The notes beneath the pieces were generated by a model. It was not told the origin of the DNA and made no database searches. It saw only the letters and a list, made by a program, of their open reading frames with translations. Made by a program: the position numbers and the translations under genes. A stretch of 64,000 nucleotides of DNA from an uncultured Christensenellaceae bacterium (GTDB lineage Bacteria; Bacillota; Clostridia; Christensenellales; UBA3700), in NCBI GenBank assembly GCA_910588015.1, contig CAJUOK010000003.1, positions 48,193 through 112,192 on the forward strand. Direction: 5' to 3'. Of this stretch, positions 51,319-58,891 are shown piece by piece (the first letter of the stretch is position 1; every line of letters begins with the position of its first letter).

Positions 51319-53730
51319 TTATGCTTCTTTTTCATAGAGCTTTGCAATTGCTCTCAACACATATTTGACACAAGGTAATGCCACCCCGTTACCCCACAGC
51401 TTATACTCCGCTGCGTCGGAATACGGGTCTTTTATGTACGAAATAATCTGCGACCTGGTCTTCGGTTTTATTGCACTCCCTGTTGTCAAACGATAGGTTT
51501 CAAACACCTCCGTCCAGAACTCTATATCTTCTTCCATAGGTTCTGCGATGCCAAGGTTGCGACACCAATCGCTAGGGAAACCTTGAAGTTTTGCGCATTC
51601 GGTTGGTGTGAGCCTACGCACGGAATAATCCGCGCCGACCATTCCGTTATGATAGCCGGGGCAAGTGCCGTTCAACACGGTGTTCCCCTTGTTCTTCAGC
51701 ACATACCTACCCACATCACGACTTGCGCTAGGATCGAATCCGTAAGGCTCGACAACCGCCCCCGGACCTTTCGCCATAAGCGGAGGTTCGAGTTCTTCTT
51801 CAAAGGACGGTTTGAACTTTGCGTTTGTACCTTGGTTGAAAGCATCACGCCCCACCCCATAGCTCGGTGCGTTTATGACATTGGGGTCTTTGTAATCCCT
51901 AGCCATAAGCGTAGGCGATTTCTCTTTCTCTACATCAGTGTAGCTTCCCGTTGTCATGCAGTAAACGGCAGGTTCACCACCGTGCGTACAAGTCAAGGTC
52001 GGTGCCTGGTTTTTTGGAACATTGCAAGCCGACTTCCCTCCGCCTTGGTCTACTGCGTAAACTTCATCGCTACTGTCGGAAGGGACGTGTTCTTCCACCA
52101 CGGCAATTCCGCCTTGGTTACAAGTGGGGTTTCCGCCGTTCCCGTCAAGCGTTCTCGAAGTTTCCGCTTCGTAGACTCCGCTGTTAGGGTTGCTCGACTT
52201 CATTGAGTTGCTGTCCTTTGCGCAAATGCCAAAGGTGCGCTGAATCACGCAGTTGAAGTTGTCCTTGTCGGGCATCCGTTGATTGCCACCTGCGTTCTGC
52301 TTTGTGAGCGTGGGCGAAATTTGTCCACCATCCCAATTGCAAGGTTCAAAGAGCGTCTGGTCGTTATTGCAAGCAAGCGTAGCCGATTTGTCTTTTTGAA
52401 TCAACGGCCCCTTGCCACCACCTTCACAGCCACTGCGGATTTTCATCAGAAGCGGAACACTGTTTTTTCTATTTTCAGAATCGACCACAAAAGGCTGATT
52501 GTTTCCACCCATACCATAAGTCGATGCTACTGTAGGTGCAACTTTTAACGGCCCCCTATATCTTGTGTCTTGACTGTGATTCTCATAAACCTCGGGTAGC
52601 TCATTATCAGTTTGTTCTTCGTTTAAAACAAGCGGAACATTCCCTCCGCCTGTTCCCATTCGAGAAGTGAGCGTTTGAACTTTGCCATCCTCTGCAATTT
52701 TTACTCGGCTGTCCGTAGGATGGTTTTCCAATGCCACCGCTGCCGGGACTTTCCCCGCTCGTATCGTGGGTGATGTTTCTTCTTCGTAGCCAATGCTCCT
52801 GGACTGCGCTGAATGCTCGGTATTGAAACCCGCCGCCATAACACACGGAGGATGGTGCGCTTCTGCGCGAAGTGCCGCAACCTTGTCTTTGGTTACGCCC
52901 ATTCGGCTTCCGCCTTGGTCGTTGAGAACCACTCCGTTTCTGCCAGAGGACATTCCGCAGTTCACACCGAGCGTTGCTTCAACATCGCCCGTTACGCTTC
53001 CGTTATACCCATCGAAGCCTGCCGCTCGAGCGCAAGTTTCAGCACCTCTGGCAGTTCCTTCCCTCGTATCGCTGCTCTCCGCAAAATCCCTTGACACGCC
53101 TTCGGACTCAAATAGTATTTTGCCTGCACATTCGCTTCCAAAATCTGCGACAAGGTAGATTCTGCGACGTCTTTGAGGGACTCCGAAGTATTGCGCATCG
53201 ATTGTGCGCCAGGCGAGAGAGTAACCGTTTCCCACGATTTCTCCCGCATAAGTCCACTTCCCGTCTGCAGGTTCAGGTATAAGTATTTCTGGTTCTTTAA
53301 CGGAGCAGACTGCTTCGAGAACCGAGCGGAAGTCTTGTCCCTTGTTGGAGCTGAATGCTCCGGGGACGTTTTCCCAAACAATGAACCTTGGATATTTTCC
53401 ATTTGTTTTACTCCTCATTTCTTTGATGATGCGTATGGCTTGGTAGAAAAGGTTTGACCGCTCTCCGTTTTCCAAACCCGCACGTTTTCCCGCAACAGAT
53501 AAATCTTGGCAAGGCGAACCGAAAGTGATTATGTCCACGGGTTCAACCTCGCCACCATCTATCTTGGAAACATCCCCGTAGTGCTTCACATTGGGGAAGT
53601 GCTTATTCGTTACGGCAATCGCAAACGGCTCGATTTCGGACTTCCACTTGGGTTCAATGCCGCAAAGCACTCCCCCAAGCGGAAAGCCACCCGAGCCATC
53701 AAACAGACTGCCCAGTGTTAACTTCTTCAT
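51319..53730 (-). CDS. C5-cytosine DNA methyltransferase with very large recognition region
   Basis: 803 residues, about twice the family norm. Catalytic motifs: FDGSGGFPLGG (I), GSPCQDLSVAGKRAG with the PCQ cysteine at residue 74 (IV), VWENVPGAF (VI), FGVPQRRRRIYLVA (VIII), then only at 705 RRLTPTECAKLQGFPSDW (IX) and GNGVALPCVKYVLRAI (X). Between VIII and IX lie about 500 residues containing at least eight loose repeats of (S/A)PTL followed by a glycine-rich stretch (SPTIRAGK, APTVASTYGMGGN, SPTLTKQNAGGN, APTLTCTHGG, SPTLMARD). That is where target-recognition domains sit, so it may recognise several sequences. It overlaps the next methylase gene by 32 bases. Confidence 0.9.
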   Translation of the reverse strand: MKKLTLGSLFDGSGGFPLGGVLCGIEPKWKSEIEPFAIAVTNKHFPNVKHYGDVSKIDGGEVEPVDIITFGSPCQDLSVAGKRAGLENGERSNLFYQAIRIIKEMRSKTNGKYPRFIVWENVPGAFSSNKGQDFRSVLEAVCSVKEPEILIPEPADGKWTYAGEIVGNGYSLAWRTIDAQYFGVPQRRRRIYLVADFGSECAGKILFESEGVSRDFAESSDTREGTARGAETCARAAGFDGYNGSVTGDVEATLGVNCGMSSGRNGVVLNDQGGSRMGVTKDKVAALRAEAHHPPCVMAAGFNTEHSAQSRSIGYEEETSPTIRAGKVPAAVALENHPTDSRVKIAEDGKVQTLTSRMGTGGGNVPLVLNEEQTDNELPEVYENHSQDTRYRGPLKVAPTVASTYGMGGNNQPFVVDSENRKNSVPLLMKIRSGCEGGGKGPLIQKDKSATLACNNDQTLFEPCNWDGGQISPTLTKQNAGGNQRMPDKDNFNCVIQRTFGICAKDSNSMKSSNPNSGVYEAETSRTLDGNGGNPTCNQGGIAVVEEHVPSDSSDEVYAVDQGGGKSACNVPKNQAPTLTCTHGGEPAVYCMTTGSYTDVEKEKSPTLMARDYKDPNVINAPSYGVGRDAFNQGTNAKFKPSFEEELEPPLMAKGPGAVVEPYGFDPSASRDVGRYVLKNKGNTVLNGTCPGYHNGMVGADYSVRRLTPTECAKLQGFPSDWCRNLGIAEPMEEDIEFWTEVFETYRLTTGSAIKPKTRSQIISYIKDPYSDAAEYKLWGNGVALPCVKYVLRAIAKLYEKEA

Positions 53731-54976
53731 TTTCGTTTAACTCCTTCACGAGTTCCTTGTAAGGTATCTGCTGTCCGCCACGGATGCAGTAAACGTTCTC
53801 GGCATCGTTGGTGTTCTCCACATACCTGCGCAAGATGACCGATGCGTACTTTTCGTCAAGTTCCATCGTGTAGCAAATGCGGTTAGAAAGTTCGCAAGCC
53901 ATAAGCGTAGAACCACTCCCACCAAAGGTATCCACCACGATTGCGTTTTCCTGCGTTGAGTTCTTCAACGGATAGGAAAGCAAATCAAGCGGTTTACTGG
54001 TGGGATGGTTCTCGTTGCGCTTCGGCTTTTTGAAGTTCCAAATCGTAGTCTGCTTTCTGTCGGAATACCAACTGTGCTTGCCGTTTTTAAGGAAGCCGTA
54101 CAGCACAGGCTCGTGCTGCCATTGATAGTCACTGCGCCCAAGAACGAGCGAGTCCTTAACCCATATGCAGCACCCCGCTAGGTGGAAGCCTGCGTTGGAG
54201 AATGCGTTACGGAAATTCAAACCTTCGGTGTCAGCGTGGAAAACATATCCCGCCGCCCCCGGTTCTGCGTGTGCGACCATATTCTTGAAAGCCGCAAGCA
54301 AGAAGTTGTAAAACTCCTCGTTCTTGAGCGAGTCGTTCTGTATTTTCAGTCCGCTCGATGATGTGAACGATACTCCGTAGGGCGGGTCGGTAAGGATAAG
54401 GTTTGCCTTCTTCCCGTCCATCAGAAGGTTGACATCGGCTTCGTTGGTTGCATCGCCGCAGACAAGTCTGTGCCTTCCGACAACCCACACATCACCACGC
54501 TCAACGAAGGATGCCTTCTCGAGTGCTTCCGTAAGGTCATAGTCATCGTCTTCCACTTCGGCTTTAACGTCCGCAAAAAAGTCTGCGAGTTCCTTTTCGT
54601 CAAAACCCGTAAGACCAAGGTCGAAGTTGAGACCTTCCAACTCCTGCAATTCCACACGCAAGAGTTCTTCATCCCAACCCGCATCAAGCGCCATTCGGTT
54701 GTCCGCCAAAATGTATGCTTTCTTTTGCGCTTCGGTGAGATGGTCAACGAACACGCACGGTACTTCTTTGATGCCTTCCGCTTTCGCCGCCATAACTCTG
54801 CCGTGTCCTGCTATGATGGTCAAATCCCTATCAACGATGACTGGGTTAATGAAGCCGAACTCACGCAGCGAAGAACGCAGTTTCAAAATCTGCTCCTGGC
54901 TGTGGGTTCTGGCATTGTTCGCATACGGCACGAGCTTATCGGTTGCGACAAGCGTGAGTTCGGTAGTCGTATTCAT
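53699..54976 (-). CDS. ParB-domain DNA methyltransferase (N6-adenine / N4-cytosine)
   Basis: 425 residues from ATG 54976, which overlaps the stop of the SAM synthetase gene (TAATG). N-terminal ParB-like domain (SLREFGFINPVIVDRDLTII, AGHGRVMAAKAEGIKEVPCV); the methylase part has the catalytic ILTDPPYGVSF (DPPY) and the SAM-binding VDTFGGSGSTLMACELSNR. Common in phages; it may protect DNA from host restriction or alter regulation. Next to a C5 methylase and a SAM synthetase. Confidence 0.92.
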   Translation of the reverse strand: MNTTTELTLVATDKLVPYANNARTHSQEQILKLRSSLREFGFINPVIVDRDLTIIAGHGRVMAAKAEGIKEVPCVFVDHLTEAQKKAYILADNRMALDAGWDEELLRVELQELEGLNFDLGLTGFDEKELADFFADVKAEVEDDDYDLTEALEKASFVERGDVWVVGRHRLVCGDATNEADVNLLMDGKKANLILTDPPYGVSFTSSSGLKIQNDSLKNEEFYNFLLAAFKNMVAHAEPGAAGYVFHADTEGLNFRNAFSNAGFHLAGCCIWVKDSLVLGRSDYQWQHEPVLYGFLKNGKHSWYSDRKQTTIWNFKKPKRNENHPTSKPLDLLSYPLKNSTQENAIVVDTFGGSGSTLMACELSNRICYTMELDEKYASVILRRYVENTNDAENVYCIRGGQQIPYKELVKELNENEEVNTGQSV

Positions 54977-55758
54977 TACACCAACCCCCACTCTGCAAAC
55001 TTCTCGAAACCGCCAAGGTCGAAGATGAACTCCCTAGCAATCTCCACGATTTCGTTATAAGGTTTTCCGTCTATGTACTCGTCCCCGATTGCACAGCACA
55101 GTTCCACAGGTACTCCCGTTTCCTGTGCTTTAATGAATGCATACACATTCACGCTCACATCCGCCTTCGACAAGTCCTTACCATGCAAGCCACCACCCGT
55201 TACCGAGTCCGCCATATCCGAGCCGAGCTTGCGGTTGGTTGCGCCCGTGTCAACATCAGTGCCACCAAACCAATCTCCAAGCGGATTGACCTCTGCCGTT
55301 TTATACTTGCTTGAAAGTTCCGTGCTTCTCGCTTGGCTTTGGCAAATAATGAGCCTTTCGCCATTCAGGATGTATTTCCCGTCAGTGGGATACGCAGCAT
55401 AGATTTCTCTTGCCACTCTTGCGAGTTCTTTCTGTTCCTTTGTAAGCGGTACACCCCTGAATATGCCGTTGTCACCGCAGCGGAAACCATCCGCCTGGTT
55501 CTCTGCGAGATGCTTGTCTTGCGGCACTTCAACATAATCCACAGCGACATTACCCGCAATGCGTTTTACGAGTTCCTTGACTTCCGACGTTGCCAAGCAC
55601 ACCGAACTTTCTGCGATTATATGGCACTTGCCGTGTCCGATAAGGACTTCAACCGCAATCTTGGGATTGTCCTGGTTCTTGTACGCAAGGTCAACTATCG
55701 CTCCCGCAATTCGGTCTGCCACCTTATCGGGATGACTAGGGTTTACTTTTTCAAACAT
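54976..55758 (-). CDS. metK: minimal phage S-adenosylmethionine synthetase
   Basis: 260 residues instead of about 380-400. Active-site elements are kept: SHPDKVADRIAGAIVDLAYK (HPDK), FRCGDNGIFRGVPLTKEQKE (counterpart of the GAGDQG loop), VDTGATNRKLGSDMADSV and GGGLHGKDLSKADVSVNVYA. The first strand and parts of the central domain are shortened. It makes the methyl donor from methionine and ATP. It is translationally coupled to the ParB-methylase gene and so probably supplies both methylases. Whether the short form is active needs testing. Confidence 0.88.
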   Translation of the reverse strand: MFEKVNPSHPDKVADRIAGAIVDLAYKNQDNPKIAVEVLIGHGKCHIIAESSVCLATSEVKELVKRIAGNVAVDYVEVPQDKHLAENQADGFRCGDNGIFRGVPLTKEQKELARVAREIYAAYPTDGKYILNGERLIICQSQARSTELSSKYKTAEVNPLGDWFGGTDVDTGATNRKLGSDMADSVTGGGLHGKDLSKADVSVNVYAFIKAQETGVPVELCCAIGDEYIDGKPYNEIVEIAREFIFDLGGFEKFAEWGLV

Positions 55759-55760
55759 TG

Positions 55761-56303
55761 TTACTTCCTCCTGGTGTTAAGTAATCTTTCCATCAAATCG
55801 TCCTGTGGGTTCGCGCCCGAATAATCAACCGTGCAGTTGTCCTTGACGATTTGATAAATTTCATTCCATTGCCTTATGGCTTGGTTCATGTACTGAATGC
55901 CAATATTAATGAACGGCGAAGGTATCGGCTTACCCGTGGTAGGATGCCTACCGAGCATACCGAGTTGGTTCGTCATCTCCTCGCACTGAATCCATCTCGC
56001 AGCGCAGACAGCGTATCGCTCAATAAGTTGCGGAGACACAATTGCCGTGCATCCTATCTTCTTCAACCACTGCCAAGTTTCAGTGTAGATTTCCTTGGCT
56101 TGCAGTTCACCACCGTCTCTCTGCTTTGCGGAAAGGAACTCGTGGGGTTCGGGCATCTCCACACCTTCTGTGTCGGGAATATCCAGAACCTTAATTGTTT
56201 TGCCACTGCCTTCTGCAAGTTTATCAATGGCAGGCTTCGGCTTTCTGCCAGCACCATTTCTTGCACCGCCTTTTCCGCCGATATTATTCGATTTTGTTGG
56301 CAC
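55761..56303 (-). CDS. small terminase subunit, P27 family
   Basis: 180 residues. It begins with the basic glycine-rich segment NIGGKGGARNGAGRKPKP and has the family's helical centre (LSAKQRDGGELQAKEIYTET, WQWLKKIGCTAIVSPQLIER, YAVCAARWIQCEEMTNQLGM). The small subunit recognises the packaging start. It lies after the HNH gene, as in cos phages, but 7 kb before the large subunit. Confidence 0.88.
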   Translation of the reverse strand: MPTKSNNIGGKGGARNGAGRKPKPAIDKLAEGSGKTIKVLDIPDTEGVEMPEPHEFLSAKQRDGGELQAKEIYTETWQWLKKIGCTAIVSPQLIERYAVCAARWIQCEEMTNQLGMLGRHPTTGKPIPSPFINIGIQYMNQAIRQWNEIYQIVKDNCTVDYSGANPQDDLMERLLNTRRK

Positions 56304-56473
56304 AAAGCCACCTCCTTTCTCTCGCCCAAAGGCATCGAAATTGTGACCTTTGAGCGGGAATTATTTTGGAAATCAGCTAGGCTTTAATTACCCTTTTGAT
56401 TTCGACGTTTTTGCGTAAGAAACCCCACGCCGATGCCCAAATAAAAAATCGTAGAGATTTGACCGCCCTACCC
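56304..56473. other. gap between HNH and small terminase genes
   Basis: 170 bases without a gene. Cos-type phages often have their packaging site here, between the HNH endonuclease and small terminase genes. No obvious cos repeat was seen. Confidence 0.35.
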
Positions 56474-56836
56474 CTAACGCTCGGAAGGATGACGGTCACC
56501 AAGTTCGATATGGATTTTATTGTGGCAACTTCTGCACAAACTCATTAAGTTGCTGTCTGCATTCGAGCCGCCTCGGTTGACGGGTAAAATGTGGTGAACT
56601 TCTTCCACAGGTGTCAGCCGCCCTTCTGCAAGGCATCTCTCACAAAGCGGATGCGCTTTGACGTACCTTGCACGGATGCGCTTCCATTCTCGTCCATACT
56701 TCTTGTTGTGGTCGGAACTGCGCTGATATTTGTTGTAGCTGTTCACCGCCTGGCTCTTGTGCTTTGCACAGTAGGTTTCGTCCGTAAGATTTGGACAGCC
56801 AGGGAAGGCGCACGGTTTTTTCGGTTTGTGCGGCAT
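56474..56836 (-). CDS. HNH endonuclease
   Basis: 120 residues from ATG 56836 (AAGGAGGGCAGT upstream). Zinc-binding cysteines (CAFPGCPNLTDETYCAKH and CERCLAEGRLTPVEEVHHIL), the HNH core VHHILPVNRGGSNADSNLMS and LCRSCHNKIHIELG. Phage HNH proteins next to terminase genes help the packaging cut. It is divergent to the small plus-strand gene at 56926. Confidence 0.92.
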   Translation of the reverse strand: MPHKPKKPCAFPGCPNLTDETYCAKHKSQAVNSYNKYQRSSDHNKKYGREWKRIRARYVKAHPLCERCLAEGRLTPVEEVHHILPVNRGGSNADSNLMSLCRSCHNKIHIELGDRHPSER

Positions 56837-56869
56837 ACTGCCCTCCTTCATAGTTCGCGAAAAAAACAT

Positions 56870-56917
56870 CTCCTATTATGGAGAGCAGAATTATCTGTTC
56901 TACTACCACAATAGGAG
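56870..56917 (+). promoter_or_regulatory. hairpin that may hide the ribosome site of the 59-aa gene
   Basis: CTCCTATT (56870-56877) pairs with AATAGGAG (56910-56917), which contains most of the AGGAGG of the plus-strand gene. An inner pairing of AGAGCAGA with TCTGTTCT is possible. It could control translation or serve as an operator for the divergent pair. Confidence 0.5.
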
Positions 56918-56925
56918 GTGCCGTT

Positions 56926-57105
56926 ATGGACACGATTTTTGAAATAAAAATCAAGTCGTTAGAAGTTGCTATTGATAGACAAGCGTTGCGTATTCTGCAC
57001 AACGGAAGCCAGGTATTCAAAATCAGCCACATTGAAATCAAATCACTGGCTCTGCTCGTCATCAATAAGGTAAAGCAACTTCAAGAAAGCAAAGAAATCC
57101 AATAA
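56926..57105 (+). CDS. 59-aa plus-strand protein inside a minus-strand phage
   Basis: ATG 56926 has AGGAGGTGCCGTT before it. The product (MDTIFEIKIKSLEVAIDRQA, LRILHNGSQVFKISHIEIKS, LALLVINKVKQLQESKEIQ) is a small strand-strand-helix protein without known family. As the only plus-strand gene in the prophage body, with its own terminator, it is an added single-gene unit. Confidence 0.65.
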   Translation: MDTIFEIKIKSLEVAIDRQALRILHNGSQVFKISHIEIKSLALLVINKVKQLQESKEIQ

Positions 57106-57111
57106 ATAATT

Positions 57112-57139
57112 AAGGGGTGCGGTTAATTCCGTTCCCCTT
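57112..57139 (+). terminator. terminator of the 59-aa gene
   Basis: AAGGGG (57112-57117) pairs with CCCCTT (57134-57139), extended by CGG/CCG; weak T-run after it. Confidence 0.65.
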
Positions 57140-57152
57140 GATTATTACTCAG

Positions 57153-57178
57153 AATGCGCTAAAATTTTATGCGCATTT
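57153..57178. repeat. near-palindromic 26-bp repeat, copy 2
   Basis: Identical to 26483-26508 over 26 bases (AATGCGC...GCGCATTT). Here it lies between the terminator of the 59-aa gene and a candidate small RNA. Confidence 0.8.
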
Positions 57179-57187
57179 CCATTGCAT

Positions 57188-57237
57188 AGAAAAAGGCTCG
57201 TGAGCTTTCGCCCACAAGCCTCTGTGTGATTTTCCAC
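57188..57237 (-). ncRNA. candidate short RNA with promoter and terminator
   Basis: A promoter (TTGTGA-N17-TAAAAT, 57244-57272) would start RNA near 57237. About 15 bases later comes the strong hairpin AGGCTTGTGGGC-GAAA-GCTCACGAGCCT (57194-57221) followed by TTTTTC. No reading frame lies in it. It would be about 50 bases. Two 17-base repeats overlap its promoter. Confidence 0.45.
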
Positions 57238-57243
57238 GATACC

Positions 57244-57272
57244 ATTTTAACATAAGGAAAGGTATCTCACAA
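57244..57272 (-). promoter_or_regulatory. promoter of the candidate short RNA at 57188
   Basis: Minus strand TTGTGA (57267-57272), 17-base spacer, TAAAAT (57244-57249). Its -35 end overlaps the first of the repeats at 57271-57319. Confidence 0.5.
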
Positions 57273-57319
57273 GTACCATCAAGTGCCACTCAGGCACCAT
57301 ATAAGTACCATTGAGTGCC
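57271..57319. repeat. direct repeats AAGTACCATYRAGTGCC
   Basis: Copies at 57271-57287 (AAGTACCATCAAGTGCC) and 57303-57319 (AAGTACCATTGAGTGCC), with CAGGCACCAT between them as a partial third unit. They look like binding sites of a regulator acting on the promoter at 57244-57272. Confidence 0.7.
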
Positions 57320-57356
57320 GACTTTCTAAAATACTGTTCGCATTCAACAATTTTCT

Positions 57357-57393
57357 ACAATCTTGGGAATAAAATTCATACAATCTTGGGAAT
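57357..57393. repeat. direct repeat ACAATCTTGGGAAT
   Basis: Exact 14-base copies at 57357-57370 and 57380-57393, starting 23 bases apart. They lie between the toxin-antitoxin terminator and the repeats above; possible regulator sites. Confidence 0.7.
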
Positions 57394-57409
57394 TACTTTG
57401 TGTTTTCAG

Positions 57410-57437
57410 AAAAAACCGCACCCTTTCAAGTGCGGTT
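57410..57437 (-). terminator. terminator of the toxin-antitoxin operon
   Basis: AACCGCAC and GTGCGGTT pair around a short loop, followed by TTTTTTC on the minus strand, 10 bases after the toxin stop. Confidence 0.88.
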
Positions 57438-57447
57438 CGGTTGTTGA

Positions 57448-57771
57448 TTAAGTTATCTTCTTCAATACCCTTGTGTAATCTTTCTTGCCATTGAACACAG
57501 CGTTGATATAGACCTTCGCTAAAGACTCATCAACCGTATAGAAAATCAAATACTCTTTATGTACCAGAAACCTATACCCTGAACTCGACAAAGTCCTATC
57601 CTTTGGTATCGCCCCTGACATAGGAAAATCCACAAGTCTTGCACACTGGTCCGTTAGTTCTCTGACAAATCGCTTTGCAATTTCTTTATTCTTTGACTCT
57701 TCTGCGATATAAACTGCAATGTCTCTTAAATCCGATTTCGCTGTATCGGTGAATTCTATCGTATATTTCAT
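57448..57771 (-). CDS. RelE/ParE-family toxin
   Basis: 107 residues with the ParE/RelE fold pattern: MKYTIEFTDTAKSDLRDIAV, helix pair NKEIAKRFVRELTDQCARLV, then strands YRFLVHKEYLIFYTVDESLA and KVYINAVFNGKKDY. Members inhibit gyrase (ParE) or cut mRNA on ribosomes (RelE); the helical hairpin favours ParE. It overlaps the antitoxin by four bases (ATGA). Confidence 0.88.
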   Translation of the reverse strand: MKYTIEFTDTAKSDLRDIAVYIAEESKNKEIAKRFVRELTDQCARLVDFPMSGAIPKDRTLSSSGYRFLVHKEYLIFYTVDESLAKVYINAVFNGKKDYTRVLKKIT

Positions 57772-58064
57772 AATTCGATTTTATCAATATCCCTCAAGAT
57801 ATCTTCCACCGCCGAACTCATCGGTTGCACTCTGCCAAGTTTGATATCATCTTGCGCTTGAGCCAAGTGTGCGTAAAGTTGCAATCTTTCTTGCATCTCT
57901 GCTATTTGACGCTGTTGTTCCAAAAAGTCATTATGACTCATCAGCACAGTATCTTCACGCCCATTGACGGTTATCGCCACTGGATGCTGATGCGCTATTG
58001 CCGCTATCTGTGCATAGTTCGTCCTTATATCCTTTGAAGGTCTAATCGAGATTTCTCCGCTCAT
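57768..58064 (-). CDS. Phd/YefM-family antitoxin
   Basis: 98 residues. The N-terminal SIRPSKDIRTNYAQIAAIAH, QHPVAITVNGREDTVLMSHN is the Phd/YefM dimerisation and DNA-binding domain; the C-terminal helices bind the toxin. First gene of the pair, controlled by a consensus promoter whose -35 box lies in a perfect operator palindrome. Confidence 0.88.
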   Translation of the reverse strand: MSGEISIRPSKDIRTNYAQIAAIAHQHPVAITVNGREDTVLMSHNDFLEQQRQIAEMQERLQLYAHLAQAQDDIKLGRVQPMSSAVEDILRDIDKIEL

Positions 58065-58093
58065 AATTTCACCTCGCTTTATTTGGTAGTCAT

Positions 58094-58122
58094 ATTATAC
58101 CCTAATTTGACAACCTTGTCAA
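58094..58122 (-). promoter_or_regulatory. consensus promoter and operator of the toxin-antitoxin pair
   Basis: Minus strand TTGACA (58117-58122), 17 bases, TATAAT (58094-58099). The palindrome TTGACAA-CC-TTGTCAA (58107-58122) covers the -35 box, the expected place for autorepression by the antitoxin. Confidence 0.9.
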
Positions 58123-58140
58123 TAGTATTTTATGCAAAAA

Positions 58141-58209
58141 ACAAAAAAATAAGCACCGCATAACAGATTAAACGAGAATCTCTCATCGCCCCTGCCTCAA
58201 ACGGTGCTT
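58141..58209 (-). ncRNA. candidate 65-70 nt small RNA
   Basis: A promoter at 58216-58244 predicts a start at about 58209. The transcript begins AAGCACCG (58202-58209), contains GAGA-GATTCTC, and ends with the complementary CGGTGCTT (58151-58158) followed by ATTTTTTTG. It is thus a closed hairpin RNA with its own promoter and terminator and no reading frame. The promoter shares the TTGACA-NN-GTTGTC operator with the toxin-antitoxin promoter next to it, so the antitoxin may control it. Confidence 0.6.
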
Positions 58210-58215
58210 AAAAAT

Positions 58216-58244
58216 AGTATATTCAAAAACGACAACTATGTCAA
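58216..58244 (-). promoter_or_regulatory. promoter of the candidate small RNA at 58141
   Basis: Minus strand TTGACA (58239-58244), 17 bases, TATACT (58216-58221). GACATAGTTGTC is a partial palindrome like that of the neighbouring toxin-antitoxin promoter. Confidence 0.8.
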
Positions 58245-58658
58245 TCATTCTGGAACTACTATTTTGCTTATTGCCTCCCTATGCCATCGCATTGCAGTCG
58301 TCTTTGCGATAGAGAGTTTTGCACAGACCATCCCCCACTCTAAATCTTGCAAATATCGAAGTATCAACAGTGCCTTGTAATCTTCGTTTGACAATTCTTC
58401 GATTACGCTTGTTATTTCGGCTTGAAGATTATCACGCTGTTCTTTCAGCTTTTCAACTTTCTCTTCAAGTTCGAGAACCTTATGCACCATTTTCGTAAAC
58501 GGCGCATCAGTGCTTCGACTTCTGCTTACCCTCGGTTCGTCATTTGAGGAACTTGACGGAGAGCAAGACAGTTCTCTATAAAAGCCGATATTCGTTTCTA
58601 GCTTTGCTATCTGCCGCCCAAGCACTGCTGCCTGCGACAAGTATTCCTCCTTTGTCAT
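58245..58658 (-). CDS. ArpU/DUF1492-like phage regulator
   Basis: 137 residues from ATG 58658 (MTKEEYLSQAAVLGRQIAKL), overlapping the preceding stop. A coiled coil (EEKVEKLKEQRDNLQAEITS) is followed by a sigma-like HTH (DYKALLILRYLQDLEWGMVC, AKLSIAKTTAMRWHREAISK). This layout is that of ArpU/RinA/DUF1492 proteins that turn on late genes or packaging in phages of Firmicutes. It could control the CTGGAY-N18-TAATRT promoters. Confidence 0.8.
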   Translation of the reverse strand: MTKEEYLSQAAVLGRQIAKLETNIGFYRELSCSPSSSSNDEPRVSRSRSTDAPFTKMVHKVLELEEKVEKLKEQRDNLQAEITSVIEELSNEDYKALLILRYLQDLEWGMVCAKLSIAKTTAMRWHREAISKIVVPE

Positions 58659-58891
58659 TACTTCTCTAACTCCTTCAATTTTGCTATGAACTTCGATTGC
58701 GGAATAATCGATAAATCGAGAAACCATCCACTTTTTGCAAAGTCCATTATGCTCTCCATTTCTGCTTCGGCTTTTTTCCGCATTATCGAGCCTTCGGGGT
58801 AGGTCTTATGTATTTTCACGCACTGTTTATAGTCCGTTAGTGCTTGCATCACGATTGCTGCCGCCAAACCTCTAACTCCTACGCTATCCAT
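58658..58891 (-). CDS. 77-aa phage protein
   Basis: Helical protein (GVRGLAAAIVMQALTDYKQC, MRKKAEAEMESIMDFAKSGW). It overlaps both neighbours by one to eight bases, in the middle of a coupled series rusA - this gene - ArpU-like. Short proteins of this type are common in that place in clostridial phages; function unknown. Confidence 0.7.
   Translation of the reverse strand: MDSVGVRGLAAAIVMQALTDYKQCVKIHKTYPEGSIMRKKAEAEMESIMDFAKSGWFLDLSIIPQSKFIAKLKELEK

Noticed and set aside
56640..57065. Minus-strand frame of 141 codons over the HNH gene
   Set aside because: Out of frame with HNH motifs and crosses the hairpin region of the divergent gene; a shadow.
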